A stretch of DNA of 64,000 bases from Streptomyces sp. MMG1121 (GCF_001280015.1 NZ_LGDV01000193.1:22565-86564); one strand, 5' to 3'; shown: positions 16,298-25,820, numbered from the stretch's first letter. Numbers and translations: made by a program. Notes: generated from the sequence alone by a model not told the origin.

Positions 16298-17020
16298 ATG
16301 ACGGTGACTTGGGAAGAGCTGGGATGGGAGCGGCTGGCCGCCGGGGTCGGGCGGTGCCGGCTGCCCGGCTGGGACTGCACCGTGGGGCTGGTCCTCGGAG
16401 AGGGTACGGCGCTCGTGGTGGACGCCGGCTCGAGCCCGGCCGAAGGCGCGCTGCTGCGGGCGCAGGCGGGGGAGCTGGCCGGCGGCGATGTGACCCATCT
16501 CGCGCTCACGCACCCCCATTTCGACCACGTCTTCGGGGTGCCGTCGTTCGCCGGGGCGGAGGTGTACGCGGCGGTGGGCGTGGCCGCGGTGTTCGCCCAC
16601 GAGCGCGAGGAGCTGCGCCTGGACGCGATCAGGAACGGTCTGCCGGTGGCGGAGGCCGACGAGGCGGTCGCGGCGCTCGTAGCGCCCGGTCACCAGGTCT
16701 GCGGCGAGTGGACGCTGGATCTGGGCGACGGCCGCCAGGTGCTGCTGGCCAACGTCGGGCCCGGCCACACCGCCCACGACCTGGCGATCCTCGTCCCCGG
16801 CGAGCGGGAGGTGGTCTTCTGCGGCGACCTGGTCGAGGAATCCGGCGACCCGCAGGCGGGCCCGGACGCGGTCCCGTCGCAGTGGCCCGCCGCCCTGGAC
16901 CGGCTGCTGGCGCTGGGCGGGGAGGACGCGCTGTACGTGCCCGGTCACGGAGCGGTGGTGGACGCGGGGTTCGTACGCCGGCAACGCGATCGGCTGGCGA
17001 CGCGTTTCGGCGTGTCGTGA
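16298..17020 (+). CDS. MBL-fold metallo-hydrolase
   Basis: A 240-residue metallo-beta-lactamase-fold protein. The metal signature LTHPHFDH lies near residue 70, further ligands in GPGHTAHDL, FCGDLVEESG and the C-terminal VPGHGAVVD. The arrangement resembles the glyoxalase II / general MBL hydrolase subgroup; the substrate is unknown. The start ATG has no ribosome site but TAGCGT at 16286-16291 ends six bases before it, suggesting a leaderless mRNA transcribed divergently from hrcA, with 169 bases between the two starts. Confidence 0.85.
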   Translation: MTVTWEELGWERLAAGVGRCRLPGWDCTVGLVLGEGTALVVDAGSSPAEGALLRAQAGELAGGDVTHLALTHPHFDHVFGVPSFAGAEVYAAVGVAAVFAHEREELRLDAIRNGLPVAEADEAVAALVAPGHQVCGEWTLDLGDGRQVLLANVGPGHTAHDLAILVPGEREVVFCGDLVEESGDPQAGPDAVPSQWPAALDRLLALGGEDALYVPGHGAVVDAGFVRRQRDRLATRFGVS

Positions 17021-17054
17021 GCACCGCTCCCCGACTTCTCCTATCGTCACTCGA

Positions 17055-17870
17055 ATGCGCCAGTACTCCGCCGACCTGACCCCGCCGTGGAAGAAGTCCC
17101 CGCCCGTGCCGGAGGTGGCGGCGGAGCCGGGTCTGGTGGTGGAGGAGCCCGGCAGCGGGTTCTGCGGGGCGGTGATCCGCTGCGAGGCGGGCGCGGTGAC
17201 CCTGGAGGACCGGTTCGGCAAGCACCGCGTCTTCCCGCTGGAGCCAGGCGGCTTCCTGCTGGAGGGCAAGGTGGTCACCCTCGTACGGCCGTCGTCGGGT
17301 GGTCCGGCACGGCCCGCCCGCACCGCGTCCGGCTCGGTCGCCGTCCCCGGCGCCCGCGCCCGCGTGGCCCGCGCCGGCCGCATCTACGTCGAGGGCCGCC
17401 ACGACGCCGAGCTGGTCGAGAAGGTCTGGGGCGACGACCTGCGCATCGAGGGCGTGGTCGTGGAGTACCTGGAGGGCGTGGACGATCTCCCGGCGATCGT
17501 CGCGGAGTTCGGGCCCGGCCCGGACGCCCGGCTCGGTGTGCTCGTGGACCACCTGGTGCCGGGTACGAAGGAATGGCGGATCGCCGAGTCGGTGACGAGC
17601 GGGCACGCGCTGGTCGTCGGCCACCCGTACATCGACATCTGGGAGGCGGTGAAGCCCGCCGCACTGGGGATCGCCGGGTGGCCTCGGGTGCCGCACGGCC
17701 AGGACTGGAAGACGGGCGTGTGCCGCGCCCTTGGCTGGCCCTCGGACAACACCGGCGCGGTGTGGCAGGCGATCCTGAAGCGGGTGGGCTCCTACAAGGA
17801 CCTGGAGCCGGAACTGCTGGGGCGGGTGGAGGAGTTGATCGACTTCGTCACGGGTGGCGGCGGGGTCTGA
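17055..17870 (+). CDS. DUF3097 family protein
   Basis: A 271-residue actinobacterial conserved protein. It opens RQYSADLTPPWKKSPPVPEV, has a basic-to-acidic middle with YVEGRHDAELVEKVWGDDLR, and ends GSYKDLEPELLGRVEELIDF. The segment YVEGRHDAELVEKVWG resembles a Toprim-like strand and acidic turn, and DARLGVLVDHLVPGTKEW a second acidic motif, so a nucleic-acid-related fold is possible; that is inference. A TATCGT hexamer ends seven bases before the ATG and no ribosome site is seen, so the mRNA may be leaderless. It follows the MBL gene by 34 bases. Confidence 0.8.
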   Translation: MRQYSADLTPPWKKSPPVPEVAAEPGLVVEEPGSGFCGAVIRCEAGAVTLEDRFGKHRVFPLEPGGFLLEGKVVTLVRPSSGGPARPARTASGSVAVPGARARVARAGRIYVEGRHDAELVEKVWGDDLRIEGVVVEYLEGVDDLPAIVAEFGPGPDARLGVLVDHLVPGTKEWRIAESVTSGHALVVGHPYIDIWEAVKPAALGIAGWPRVPHGQDWKTGVCRALGWPSDNTGAVWQAILKRVGSYKDLEPELLGRVEELIDFVTGGGGV

Positions 17871-17991
17871 CGTCGGGGAAGGTTCCGAACTCGCTGGTGT
17901 CCGGTTCCAGCCCCGGACGCTGCGCCTTGAGTCCCTCGGGCGGCTCGAACCCCTCGAAGAACCTGGTCACCCCACGCTCGTCCACAGCCAT
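17848..17991 (-). CDS. Possible small protein, 47 residues
   Basis: From an ATG at 17991 preceded by GGAGGCCACGGAGACG the frame reads MAVDERGVTRFFEGFEPPEG and ends FPDVRPRRHP. The composition is soluble and protein-like rather than the Arg/Pro-rich type of shadow frames, and the ribosome site is reasonable. It overlaps the last 23 bases of the DUF3097 gene on the opposite strand. The frame stays open further upstream to 18081. I do not recognise it. Confidence 0.4.
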   Translation of the reverse strand: MAVDERGVTRFFEGFEPPEGLKAQRPGLEPDTSEFGTFPDVRPRRHP

Positions 17992-18093
17992 CGTCTCCGT
18001 GGCCTCCACATCCGCCGCGTCCTGTCGGCGGCAGCCTGCGAACCAGGTCAGGGACCGAACCGGGGTTCCGGGGCGGTTCACTCGCCGCAGTGA

Positions 18094-19326
18094 TCAGTCC
18101 ACCAGGTCCCGCACCACCGCATCCGCCAACAACCGCCCCCGCAGCGTCAGCACCGCCCGCCCGTCCTCATACGGACCCGCCTCCAGCAGCCCCTCCCCCC
18201 GCGCGCGCCGGGAAGCCGCCAGCCCCGCCTCCTTCAGGAGCGACAGCGGCACGCCCTCCCGCAGGCGCAGCTCCAGCAGGACGCGCTCGACCCGCCGGTC
18301 CTCCTCGGAGAGCAGTTCGCGCCCGGCCCCCGGTGAGCGGCCGGAGGCCAGGGCCGTCGCGTAGGCGCCGGGATGCTTGACGTTCCACCACCGCACCCCG
18401 CCCACGTGCGAGTGCGCCCCGGGGCCCGCGCCCCACCAGTCGGCGCCGCGCCAGTACAGCTCGTTGTGCAGGCAGCGCCCCGCTTCCGAGGTGGCCCAGT
18501 TGGAGACCTCGTACCAGTCGAAGCCCGCCGCCGACAGCAGTTCCTCCGCGATCAGATAGCGGTCCGCGTGGACGTCGTCGTCGGTCATCGGGACCTCGCC
18601 CCGGCGGATGCGACGCGCGAGCCGGGTGCCCTCCTCGACGATCAGGGCGTACGCGGAGACGTGGTCGGGGCCCGCGCCCAGCGCCGCCTCCAGGGACGCC
18701 CGCCAGTCGTCGTCGCTCTCCCCCGGAGTGCCGTAGATCAGGTCCAGGTTCACGTGCTCGAAGCCCGCCGCCCGCGCCTCCGTCACGCATGCCTCGGGGC
18801 GGCCCGGGGTGTGGGTCCGGTCCAGGATCTTCAACACGTGCTGCTTCGCGCTCTGCATGCCGAAGGAGACGCGGTTGAAGCCGCCCTCGCGAAGGGTCGA
18901 CAGGTACGCCGGGTCGACGGACTCCGGGTTCGCCTCCGTCGTCACCTCCGCGTCCGGCGCCAGGCCGAACTCGTCGCGGATCGCGCCCAGCATCCGTACC
19001 AGATCGTCGGCGGCCAGCAGCGTCGGCGTACCGCCCCCGACGAAGACCGTGCGGACCTCGCGCGGGTCGTCGCCGAGCACCTTGCGTGCCAGGCGGATCT
19101 CGTCCGTGAGCGTCTCGGCGTAGTTGTCGCGGGACGCCAGCACCCCGCCGGTGCCGCGCAGCTCGGTCGCGGTGTAGGTGTTGAAGTCGCAGTAGCCGCA
19201 GCGGGTCGCGCAGTACGGCACATGCAGATAGAAGCCGAGCGGGCGGTCGGCCGCCCCGGCGAGGGCGGACGCGGGCAGCGCGCCGTCGGCGGGGACGGGC
19301 TCGCCGTCGGGGAGTGCGGAAGGCAT
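18094..19326 (-). CDS. hemW: Radical SAM heme chaperone HemW
   Basis: A 410-residue radical SAM protein, often misannotated as oxygen-independent coproporphyrinogen oxidase. The cluster motif is YCATRCGYCDF (CxxxCxxC, with Phe typical of HemW rather than HemN's extra N-terminal residues), followed by FVGGGTPTLL, TTEANPESV and LIYGTPGE. The C-terminal HemW domain carries HNELYWRG (the HNxxYW heme motif). It inserts heme into target haemoproteins. An earlier GTG is open at 19344, but the ATG at 19326 is preceded by GACAAT with six bases between, like other leaderless genes here. Confidence 0.92.
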   Translation of the reverse strand: MPSALPDGEPVPADGALPASALAGAADRPLGFYLHVPYCATRCGYCDFNTYTATELRGTGGVLASRDNYAETLTDEIRLARKVLGDDPREVRTVFVGGGTPTLLAADDLVRMLGAIRDEFGLAPDAEVTTEANPESVDPAYLSTLREGGFNRVSFGMQSAKQHVLKILDRTHTPGRPEACVTEARAAGFEHVNLDLIYGTPGESDDDWRASLEAALGAGPDHVSAYALIVEEGTRLARRIRRGEVPMTDDDVHADRYLIAEELLSAAGFDWYEVSNWATSEAGRCLHNELYWRGADWWGAGPGAHSHVGGVRWWNVKHPGAYATALASGRSPGAGRELLSEEDRRVERVLLELRLREGVPLSLLKEAGLAASRRARGEGLLEAGPYEDGRAVLTLRGRLLADAVVRDLVD

Positions 19327-19352
19327 GTCCCCATTGTCCAGCACGCCGGGTG

Positions 19353-21179
19353 TTACTCGGCCTGGAGCACCAGCAGGGCCAGATCGTCCTCGGGCGGGCC
19401 GCCGCCGAAGTCGTGCACCAGGTGGCGGATCCTTTCAGCGATCAGCTCGGCGCTCAGGCCCGCACAGCCGGACAGGGCGCGGGCGAGCCCGTCGCCGTCG
19501 TCGAACTGGCGGGTTCCGCAGCGCCGCTCGGTCACCCCGTCGGTGACGCACAGCAGGCTGTCGCCGGGCCGCAGCTCCACTGTCTCGCTGGTGTACGTCT
19601 CGTCCTCGATCACGCCGAGCAGGGTCTGCGGGCGGGCCGCCGTACGCACCGTGGCGTCGGGGGCGAGGACGAGCGGCAGCGGGTGCCCGGCGGAGGCGAG
19701 GGTGCAGCGGACCCCGCCCTCGTGCGGCGTCAGCTCACCGTAGAGCAGGGACAGGAAGCGGGTCTGCGGGCCGTCCCCGGATGCCATGGGCCGGCCGCCG
19801 ACGGCGACCAGGGCGCGGGCGGCGGCGTCGGCGGCCTCGGTGGCGTCGTCCAGGAGGAGCTGGTTGAGGCGGTCGAGGACGTCGGCGACGCGGTAGCCCT
19901 CGCGGGCGAGGAGCCGTAGCCAGGGGCGGGCGAGACCGATCACGACCGCCGCCTCCGGGCCCTTGCCCTGGACGTCGCCGACGGCGAAGCACCAGCGGCC
20001 GTCGCCCGCCGGGAACAGGTCGTAGAAGTCGCCGCTGGGGCCGCCCTTGTCGCACGGCTCGTACACGAGCGCGCTGCGCATCCCGGGGATCTCGGCGACC
20101 GCGCCGGGCAGCAGTCCGCGCTGCAGGACGGCGCTGATGGTGGCCTGGCGGGCGTACTGGCGGGCCGCGCCGATGGCGAGGGCCACCCGGCGGCTCAGGT
20201 CCTCCACGAGCCCGGTGACCTCGTCGGGGAACCCGGCGGGCCCGCAGCGGCCGATGACCATCGTGCCGAGCGGCCGGCCGCCCGCGATCAGCCGGTAGGC
20301 CAGCGCGGTGCCCTCGGCGCCGCGCGCGCCGAGCGCGTCCCCGGGCCAGGGGTACGGCTCGGGGCCCGAGCGCAGCCCGTCGCGCGGGGCGGGCGGCTCC
20401 TTCTCCAGGACGCGGTGCAGGTCCTCCACGCGTCCCTCGCAGGTGTGCCAGACCCGGGCGGGCCCGCCGCCGGCGCCACCGCGCACGCTCGCCTCGTCCT
20501 CCAGCCACACCGCGCACCAGTCGGCGAGCCGGGGCACGATGAGCTGGCCGGTCAGGGCGGTGACCAGGGTCTCGTCCAGCTGTCCGGCGAGCAGGTCGGA
20601 GGCCTCGGCGAGGAAGGACAGCGCGCCCCGGCCGAGCCAGTCCGCGTCGCCGTCGGCGCGGTGCGGCTGCGGGGCCAGGTCCTCGGCGACCTCCAGGGCG
20701 GGGCCGGGGGCCGGTCCGTCCGGCTCGTCGACGCCGCCCGGGGGCAGCCGCGCCCAGACGGTCTTGGCGCCGGGGCGGTAGGTGACGCCCCAGGACTCGG
20801 CGAGCGTGCTGACCAGCCGCAGGCCGCGCCCGTACTCGGGGGTCTCGTACGGCGCCTCGCCGCCGAGGGGATCGCGCGGGGCGCGCGAGGGATGCCGGTC
20901 GCGCACCTCCACGACGAGCGCGCCGGTCTCCTCCAGCCGCCAGTCGACCTCCACGTCCGTACCGGCGTGCACGACGGCGTTGGTGACCAGCTCGCTGACG
21001 ACGGCCATGGCGTCGTCGACGAGCCGCGGCGCGACCTCCGGCACGTCGACCAGCGCGGCCCGCACCAGCGCCCGCGCGGACCCGGGCGCCAGCGGACTCC
21101 CGGGCAGCACGGCCCGCCCCCGCACCTCACGGAGCCGGGGCTCGCTGTCCCGCTGCGTCGGTATGGCCGCCATGTCCAT
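19353..21179 (-). CDS. SpoIIE-type PP2C phosphatase with N-terminal anti-sigma-like ATPase domain
   Basis: A 608-residue signalling protein. Residues about 1-150 are a HATPase (RsbW/SpoIIAB-like) domain with VVSELVTNAVVHAGT and GRGLRLVSTLA; residues about 180-350 look like a GAF sensor; residues about 360-608 are a PP2C/SpoIIE phosphatase with GPSGDFYDLFPAG, AVGDVQGKGPEAA and LLCVTDGVTERR, holding the metal aspartates. Such proteins phosphorylate or dephosphorylate anti-sigma antagonists in partner switching and are numerous in Streptomyces. Here kinase-like and phosphatase-like activities sit in one chain with the ATPase domain first, whereas in many streptomycete relatives it is last. Partner and signal are unknown. 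Confidence 0.85.
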   Translation of the reverse strand: MDMAAIPTQRDSEPRLREVRGRAVLPGSPLAPGSARALVRAALVDVPEVAPRLVDDAMAVVSELVTNAVVHAGTDVEVDWRLEETGALVVEVRDRHPSRAPRDPLGGEAPYETPEYGRGLRLVSTLAESWGVTYRPGAKTVWARLPPGGVDEPDGPAPGPALEVAEDLAPQPHRADGDADWLGRGALSFLAEASDLLAGQLDETLVTALTGQLIVPRLADWCAVWLEDEASVRGGAGGGPARVWHTCEGRVEDLHRVLEKEPPAPRDGLRSGPEPYPWPGDALGARGAEGTALAYRLIAGGRPLGTMVIGRCGPAGFPDEVTGLVEDLSRRVALAIGAARQYARQATISAVLQRGLLPGAVAEIPGMRSALVYEPCDKGGPSGDFYDLFPAGDGRWCFAVGDVQGKGPEAAVVIGLARPWLRLLAREGYRVADVLDRLNQLLLDDATEAADAAARALVAVGGRPMASGDGPQTRFLSLLYGELTPHEGGVRCTLASAGHPLPLVLAPDATVRTAARPQTLLGVIEDETYTSETVELRPGDSLLCVTDGVTERRCGTRQFDDGDGLARALSGCAGLSAELIAERIRHLVHDFGGGPPEDDLALLVLQAE

Positions 21180-21271
21180 GCGGCCAGGGTGACAGACAGG
21201 GGGTGTACGAAAGCGGTGAGTTACCGAAGTGGCCAGAAGACGGCAGCTTTTGAACGCCCGTGACTGGCGAC

Positions 21272-21294
21272 GGGGCGCGGGGCCGAACCGCCCC
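21272..21294 (-). terminator. Hairpin after the acyl-CoA ligase gene
   Basis: GGGGCG and CGCCCC, separated by 11 bases, form a six-pair GC stem immediately after the stop codon of the ligase gene on the minus strand. No U-run follows, so termination is only probable. Confidence 0.4.
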
Positions 21295-23169
21295 TCACTT
21301 CTCCCTCGCCCCGGCGTACATCTCGTCGATGAGGTGCTTGTACTCCCGCTCCACCACCGGCCGCTTCAGCTTCAGGCTGGGCGTGATCTCCCCGTGCTCC
21401 ACGTCGAGATCCCTGGGCAGCAGCCGGAACTTCTTGATCGTCTGCCACTTCTGGAGCCCGGCGTTGAGCTGCTGGACGTACCCGTCGACCATCTCGACCG
21501 TCTGCGGCGCGGCCACGACGTCGGCGTACGACCTGCCCTCCAGCCCGTTCTCCTTGGCCCAGTCGAGGATCGTGGGCTCGTCCAGCGCGATGAGGGCGGT
21601 GCAGTAGTTCCGGTCGGCGCCGTGCACCAGGATGTTGGAGACGTACGGGCACACCCCCTTGAACTGGCCCTCGACCTCGGCCGGGGCGACGTACTTGCCG
21701 CCGGAGGTCTTGATGAGGTCCTTCTTGCGGTCGGTGATGCGCAGATAGCCGTCGGGCGACAGCTCGCCGATGTCCCCGGTGTGGAACCAGCCGTCGGACT
21801 CCAGCACCTCGACGGTCTTGTCGGGCAGCCCGTGGTAGCCCTGCATGATGCCGGGGCCGCGCAGCAGGATCTCGCCGTCGTCGGCGATGCGCACCTCCGT
21901 GCCGGGCAGCGGCTTGCCGACCGTGCCGGTGCGGTAGGCCTCGCCAGGGTTGACGAAGGAGGCCGCGGAGGACTCGGTGAGGCCGTAGCCCTCCAGGATG
22001 TGGATGCCGGCGCCGGCGAAGAAGTAGCCGATCTCCGGCGCGAGCGCGGAGGCGCCGGAGACACAGGCGCGCAGCCGGCCGCCGAAGGCCTCGCGGAGCT
22101 TGGCGTAGACGAGGGTGTCGGCGACCTTGTGCTTGGCGGCGAGACCGAAGGGCACGGAGGCGGTGCCGGTGCGCCGGAAGTTGTCCTGGCTGGCCTTGGC
22201 GTACTCGCGCGAGACGTCCGCGGCCCACTGGAAGATCTTGTACTTGGCCGGGCCGCCCTCGCGGGCCTTGGCCGCTACGCCGTTGTAGACCTTCTCGAAG
22301 ATGCGGGGCACGGCCGCCATGTACGTCGGCTGCACCACCGGAAGGTTCTCGATGATCTTGTCGACGCGGCCGTCGACGGCGGTGACGTGCCCGACCTCGA
22401 TCTGTCCGGAGGTGAGCACCTTGCCGAAGACGTGCGCGAGGGGCAGCCACAGGTACTGCACGTCGTCGATGGTGACCAGGCCGGTCGCGGCGATGGCCTT
22501 CGCCATGTACGCCCAGTTGTCGTGCGGCAGGCGCACACCCTTGGGGCGGCCGGTGGTGCCGGAGGTGTAGATGAGGGTGGCGAGCTGGTCCTTGGTGATC
22601 GCGCCGACCCGCTCCTCGATCAGCTCCGGGTGCTTCTCCAGGTGGGCGGCGCCGCGCAGCTCCAGCTCGGCGAGGGTGGTCACGAAGTCGTCCGTCGCGA
22701 CACCGGCCGGGTCGATGACGACGACCTTGGTCAGGTCGGGCAGCTCGGCGCGCCTCGCGACCGCCTTGGCGGCCTGGGCGGCGTCCTCGGCGATCAGCAC
22801 CCGGCTCTCGGAGTCGGAGAGGATGAACGCCGACTCGTCGGCGTTGGTCTGCGGGTAGATGGTGGTCGTCGCACCGCCGGCGCACATGATGCCGAGGTCG
22901 GCGAGGATCCACTCGGCGCGGGTGGAGGAGGCGAGCGCCACGCGCTGCTCGGGCTCCAGGCCCAGTTCGATGAGGCCGGCCGCGATCGCGTACACCCGCT
23001 CGGCCGCCTGTGCCCAGCTCAGCGACTTCCACTCGTCGGGGCCCTGGCCCGAGGCCGGCGGCACCGGATAGCGGTAGGCCTCGGCGTCCGGTGTGGCCGC
23101 CACGCGCTCCAGGAAGAGGGCCGCCACGGACGGCGGACGGTTCTCGATCAGGGTCTGTGTGTCGCTCAC
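21295..23169 (-). CDS. Long-chain fatty acyl-CoA synthetase (AMP-forming, FadD15-like)
   Basis: A 624-residue ANL-superfamily enzyme that adenylates fatty acids and passes the acyl group to CoA. Motifs in order: P-loop YTSGTTGRPKGVRLPH, the A5 motif EGYGLTESSA, GWFHTGDIGEL with the adenylate-binding Asp, and the hinge DRKKDLIKTSGGKYVAP. The long-chain bacterial group to which mycobacterial FadD15 belongs fits the length and the SREYAKASQDNFRRTG region. The GTG start at 23169 is five bases after GGAGG; an upstream in-frame extension to 23226 lacks a ribosome site. A palindromic operator lies about 94 bases upstream, so expression is probably controlled by a local or lipid-responsive repressor. 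Confidence 0.9.
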   Translation of the reverse strand: MSDTQTLIENRPPSVAALFLERVAATPDAEAYRYPVPPASGQGPDEWKSLSWAQAAERVYAIAAGLIELGLEPEQRVALASSTRAEWILADLGIMCAGGATTTIYPQTNADESAFILSDSESRVLIAEDAAQAAKAVARRAELPDLTKVVVIDPAGVATDDFVTTLAELELRGAAHLEKHPELIEERVGAITKDQLATLIYTSGTTGRPKGVRLPHDNWAYMAKAIAATGLVTIDDVQYLWLPLAHVFGKVLTSGQIEVGHVTAVDGRVDKIIENLPVVQPTYMAAVPRIFEKVYNGVAAKAREGGPAKYKIFQWAADVSREYAKASQDNFRRTGTASVPFGLAAKHKVADTLVYAKLREAFGGRLRACVSGASALAPEIGYFFAGAGIHILEGYGLTESSAASFVNPGEAYRTGTVGKPLPGTEVRIADDGEILLRGPGIMQGYHGLPDKTVEVLESDGWFHTGDIGELSPDGYLRITDRKKDLIKTSGGKYVAPAEVEGQFKGVCPYVSNILVHGADRNYCTALIALDEPTILDWAKENGLEGRSYADVVAAPQTVEMVDGYVQQLNAGLQKWQTIKKFRLLPRDLDVEHGEITPSLKLKRPVVEREYKHLIDEMYAGAREK

Positions 23170-23262
23170 GACATCCTCCGGGGCCCGCGACGGTGCGGCT
23201 GGCTCAGTGCGGCTGGGTCTACTCACGGGTGGGGGTCCGCGCGGTGATCGCGCGGTTGTTTA

Positions 23263-23272
23263 ACTCGCGAGT
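23263..23272. promoter_or_regulatory. Palindrome ACTCGCGAGT, candidate operator of the acyl-CoA ligase
   Basis: A perfect 10-bp palindrome flanked by TTA and AA (TTAACTCGCGAGTAA on the plus strand) in an AT-richer island between the ligase start and lepA. Size and symmetry suit a TetR-family repressor such as those that control fatty-acid genes. Which regulator binds is unknown. Confidence 0.45.
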
Positions 23273-23452
23273 AACTATCGAGCAGGGATCAGAGTAAGCC
23301 GCGACCGGCCGCTGCGTAAGGGGCATCGGCCTGTCTGTTTCCCCGCCTGCTCCACGCAGAGCGACGTTACGCACGCGTAGGGGCCCGTCGCGCTTTCGTA
23401 CGACGAGCCCCGTCATGCCCGGTTTGCGGACACGCCCCACTGTTACCAGTGG

Positions 23453-25327
23453 TTACTTCTTGCCCTTGCCCGACCCCGCGCTGTCATCGCTGGACAGGAC
23501 CGCGATGAAGGCCTCCTGCGGAACCTCCACGGAACCCACCATCTTCATCCGCTTCTTGCCTTCCTTCTGCTTCTCCAGCAGCTTCCGCTTACGGGAGATG
23601 TCACCGCCGTAGCACTTGGCGAGGACGTCCTTGCGGATGGCGCGGATGGTCTCGCGGGCGATGACCCGGGAGCCGATGGCGGCCTGGATCGGCACCTCGA
23701 ACGCCTGCCGCGGGATGAGTTCGCGCAGCTTGGCGACGAGCCGCACCCCGTACGCGTACGCGGCGTCCTTGTGGGTGATCGCCGAGAAGGCGTCCACCTT
23801 GTCGCCGTGCAGCAGGATGTCGACCTTGACCAGGCTGGAGGTCTGCTCGCCGGTGGGCTCGTAGTCCAGCGACGCGTAACCGCGCGTCTTCGACTTCAGC
23901 TGGTCGAAGAAGTCGAAGACGATCTCGGCGAGCGGCAGGGTGTAGCGGATCTCGACCCGGTCCTCGGAGAGGTAGTCCATGCCGAGCAGCGTGCCGCGCC
24001 GGGTCTGGCACAGCTCCATGATCGAGCCGATGAACTCGGTCGGCGCGAGGATGGTGGCCCGCACGACCGGCTCGTACACCTCGTTGATCTTGCCTTCGGG
24101 GAACTCGCTCGGGTTGGTGACGACGTGCTCGCTGCCGTCCTCCATGACCACCCGGTAGACCACGTTCGGCGCGGTGGCGATGAGATCGAGGCCGAACTCG
24201 CGCTCCAGCCGCTCCCGGATCACGTCCAGGTGCAGCAGACCGAGGAAACCGACGCGGAAGCCGAAGCCGAGGGCCGCGGAGGTCTCCGGCTCGTAGACGA
24301 GGGCGGCGTCGTTGAGCTGGAGCTTGTCCAGGGCCTCGCGCAGCTCGGGGTAGTCGGAGCCGTCGAGCGGATACAGACCCGAGAAGACCATGGGCTTCGG
24401 GTCCTTGTAGCCGCCGAGCGCCTCCGTGGCGCCCTTGTGCTGGCTGGTGACGGTGTCACCGACCTTGGACTGGCGGACGTCCTTCACGCCGGTGATGAGG
24501 TAGCCCACCTCGCCGACGCCGAGGCCGTCGGCCGGCAGCATCTCGGGCGAGCTGACACCGATCTCCAGCAGCTCGTGCGTGGCGCCGGTGGACATCATCT
24601 TGATGCGCTCGCGCTTGTTGAGCTGGCCGTCGATGACACGGACGTACGTCACGACACCGCGGTAGGAGTCGTAGACCGAGTCGAAGATCATCGCGCGGGC
24701 GGGCGCGTCGGCGACGCCGACCGGGGCCGGGATCTCCTTGACGACCTTGTCCAGCAGCGCGTCGACGCCGAGTCCGGTCTTGGCGGAGACCTTCAGCACG
24801 TCGGACGGGTCGCACCCGACGAGGTTCGCCAGCTCCTCGGCGAACTTCTCCGGCTGGGCGGCCGGCAGGTCGATCTTGTTCAGCACGGGGATGATCGTGA
24901 GGTCGTTCTCCATCGCCAGGTAGAGGTTGGCGAGGGTCTGCGCCTCGATGCCCTGGGCGGCGTCGACGAGGAGGACGGTCCCCTCACAGGCGGCCAGCGA
25001 CCGCGAGACCTCGTAGGTGAAGTCGACGTGCCCCGGGGTGTCGATCATGTTGAGGATGTGGGTCGTGCCCTGGTCGGGGCCCTCGGTGGGGGCCCAGGGC
25101 AGACGCACCGCCTGGGACTTGATCGTGATGCCGCGCTCGCGCTCGATGTCCATCCGGTCGAGGTACTGAGCACGCATCTGCCGCTGCTCGACCACCCCGG
25201 TCAGCTGGAGCATCCGGTCGGCGAGCGTGGACTTGCCGTGGTCGATGTGCGCGATGATGCAGAAATTGCGGATCAGCGCCGGGGCGGTACGGCTCGGCTC
25301 GGGCACATGGTTAGGGGTCGCGGGCAC
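23453..25327 (-). CDS. lepA: Elongation factor 4 (LepA, back-translocating GTPase)
   Basis: A 624-residue translational GTPase. G1 is [13 protein letters not shown] near residue 22, G2/switch I is [11 protein letters not shown]3 is DTPGHVDF, G4 is NKIDLPAA. The EF4-specific C-terminal domain is present, with [20 protein letters not shown] close to the end. EF4 acts on stalled or mistranslocated ribosomes. The open frame begins at 25387, but the GTG at 25327 after AGGACCCTGC matches the usual streptomycete start ([12 protein letters not shown]) and is preferred. It is divergent from rpsT with 226 bases between, the usual actinobacterial arrangement. Confidence 0.95.
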   Translation of the reverse strand: MPATPNHVPEPSRTAPALIRNFCIIAHIDHGKSTLADRMLQLTGVVEQRQMRAQYLDRMDIERERGITIKSQAVRLPWAPTEGPDQGTTHILNMIDTPGHVDFTYEVSRSLAACEGTVLLVDAAQGIEAQTLANLYLAMENDLTIIPVLNKIDLPAAQPEKFAEELANLVGCDPSDVLKVSAKTGLGVDALLDKVVKEIPAPVGVADAPARAMIFDSVYDSYRGVVTYVRVIDGQLNKRERIKMMSTGATHELLEIGVSSPEMLPADGLGVGEVGYLITGVKDVRQSKVGDTVTSQHKGATEALGGYKDPKPMVFSGLYPLDGSDYPELREALDKLQLNDAALVYEPETSAALGFGFRVGFLGLLHLDVIRERLEREFGLDLIATAPNVVYRVVMEDGSEHVVTNPSEFPEGKINEVYEPVVRATILAPTEFIGSIMELCQTRRGTLLGMDYLSEDRVEIRYTLPLAEIVFDFFDQLKSKTRGYASLDYEPTGEQTSSLVKVDILLHGDKVDAFSAITHKDAAYAYGVRLVAKLRELIPRQAFEVPIQAAIGSRVIARETIRAIRKDVLAKCYGGDISRKRKLLEKQKEGKKRMKMVGSVEVPQEAFIAVLSSDDSAGSGKGKK

Positions 25328-25416
25328 GCAGGGTCCTGTCTCTTGAGGCGCCTTATGCCTCGGGTCGGATCGATACGTAGTCTCCATGGTCCCACGCGGA
25401 GGGACCGAGGACCGTT

Positions 25417-25446
25417 TTGGGCCGCCCCGGGGACCGCTGGTAGTGT
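25417..25446 (+). promoter_or_regulatory. Candidate promoter of rpsT
   Basis: TTGGGC (25417-25422) and TAGTGT (25441-25446) are spaced by 18 bases, a good housekeeping sigma layout. The transcript would start near 25453 and have a leader of about 100 bases. Confidence 0.6.
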
Positions 25447-25455
25447 GGATGGCTG

Positions 25456-25482
25456 TGCCTCATGCCCTCTCAGCGTGAGGCA
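25456..25482 (+). promoter_or_regulatory. Hairpin at the 5' end of the rpsT leader
   Basis: Arms TGCCTCA (25456-25462) and TGAGGCA (25476-25482) form a perfect seven-pair stem with a 13-base loop directly at the presumed mRNA start. It could stabilise the mRNA or take part in S20 autoregulation, as leader structures do in other bacteria; the role here is inference. Confidence 0.4.
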
Positions 25483-25553
25483 TGTCCGAGAAATTTTGGA
25501 TCACCGGTACGGGACCCGAGCGGCCCCGCACCTGAACCTGAAAAGGCTCCTTC

Positions 25554-25820
25554 GTGGCGAACATCAAGTCCCAGATCAAGCGGATCAAGACCAACGAGAA
25601 GGCTCGGCTGCGCAACAAGGCCGTCAAGTCCTCCCTCAAGACCGCGATCCGCAAGGCCCGTGAGGCCGCTGCCGCGGGTGACCTCGAGAAGGCCACCGAG
25701 CTGCAGCGCGCTGCCGCGCGTGCGCTCGACAAGGCCGTCTCCAAGGGCGTCATCCACCAGAACCAGGCCGCCAACAAGAAGTCGGCGCTTGCTTCCAAGG
25801 TCGCGTCCCTCAAGGGCTGA
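25554..25820 (+). CDS. rpsT: 30S ribosomal protein S20
   Basis: An 88-residue, strongly basic helical protein, [19 protein letters not shown] at the start, then [14 protein letters not shown] and [17 protein letters not shown], which are S20 hallmarks. It binds the 5' and 3' minor domains of 16S rRNA. The start is GTG after AAAAGG. Codon choice is notably biased to the most common codons (AAG for Lys throughout), as expected for a highly expressed gene. It is a single-gene unit bounded by its own promoter and by hairpins downstream. Confidence 0.97.
   Translation: MANIKSQIKRIKTNEKARLRNKAVKSSLKTAIRKAREAAAAGDLEKATELQRAAARALDKAVSKGVIHQNQAANKKSALASKVASLKG

Noticed and set aside
14131..17079. A 982-codon plus-strand frame across dnaJ and hrcA
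   Set aside because: Shadow of the well-identified minus-strand genes; composition typical of non-coding frames in GC-rich DNA.
23437..23452. Six-pair hairpin with TTAC loop directly after lepA
   Set aside because: Short, with no U-run; too weak to call a terminator.
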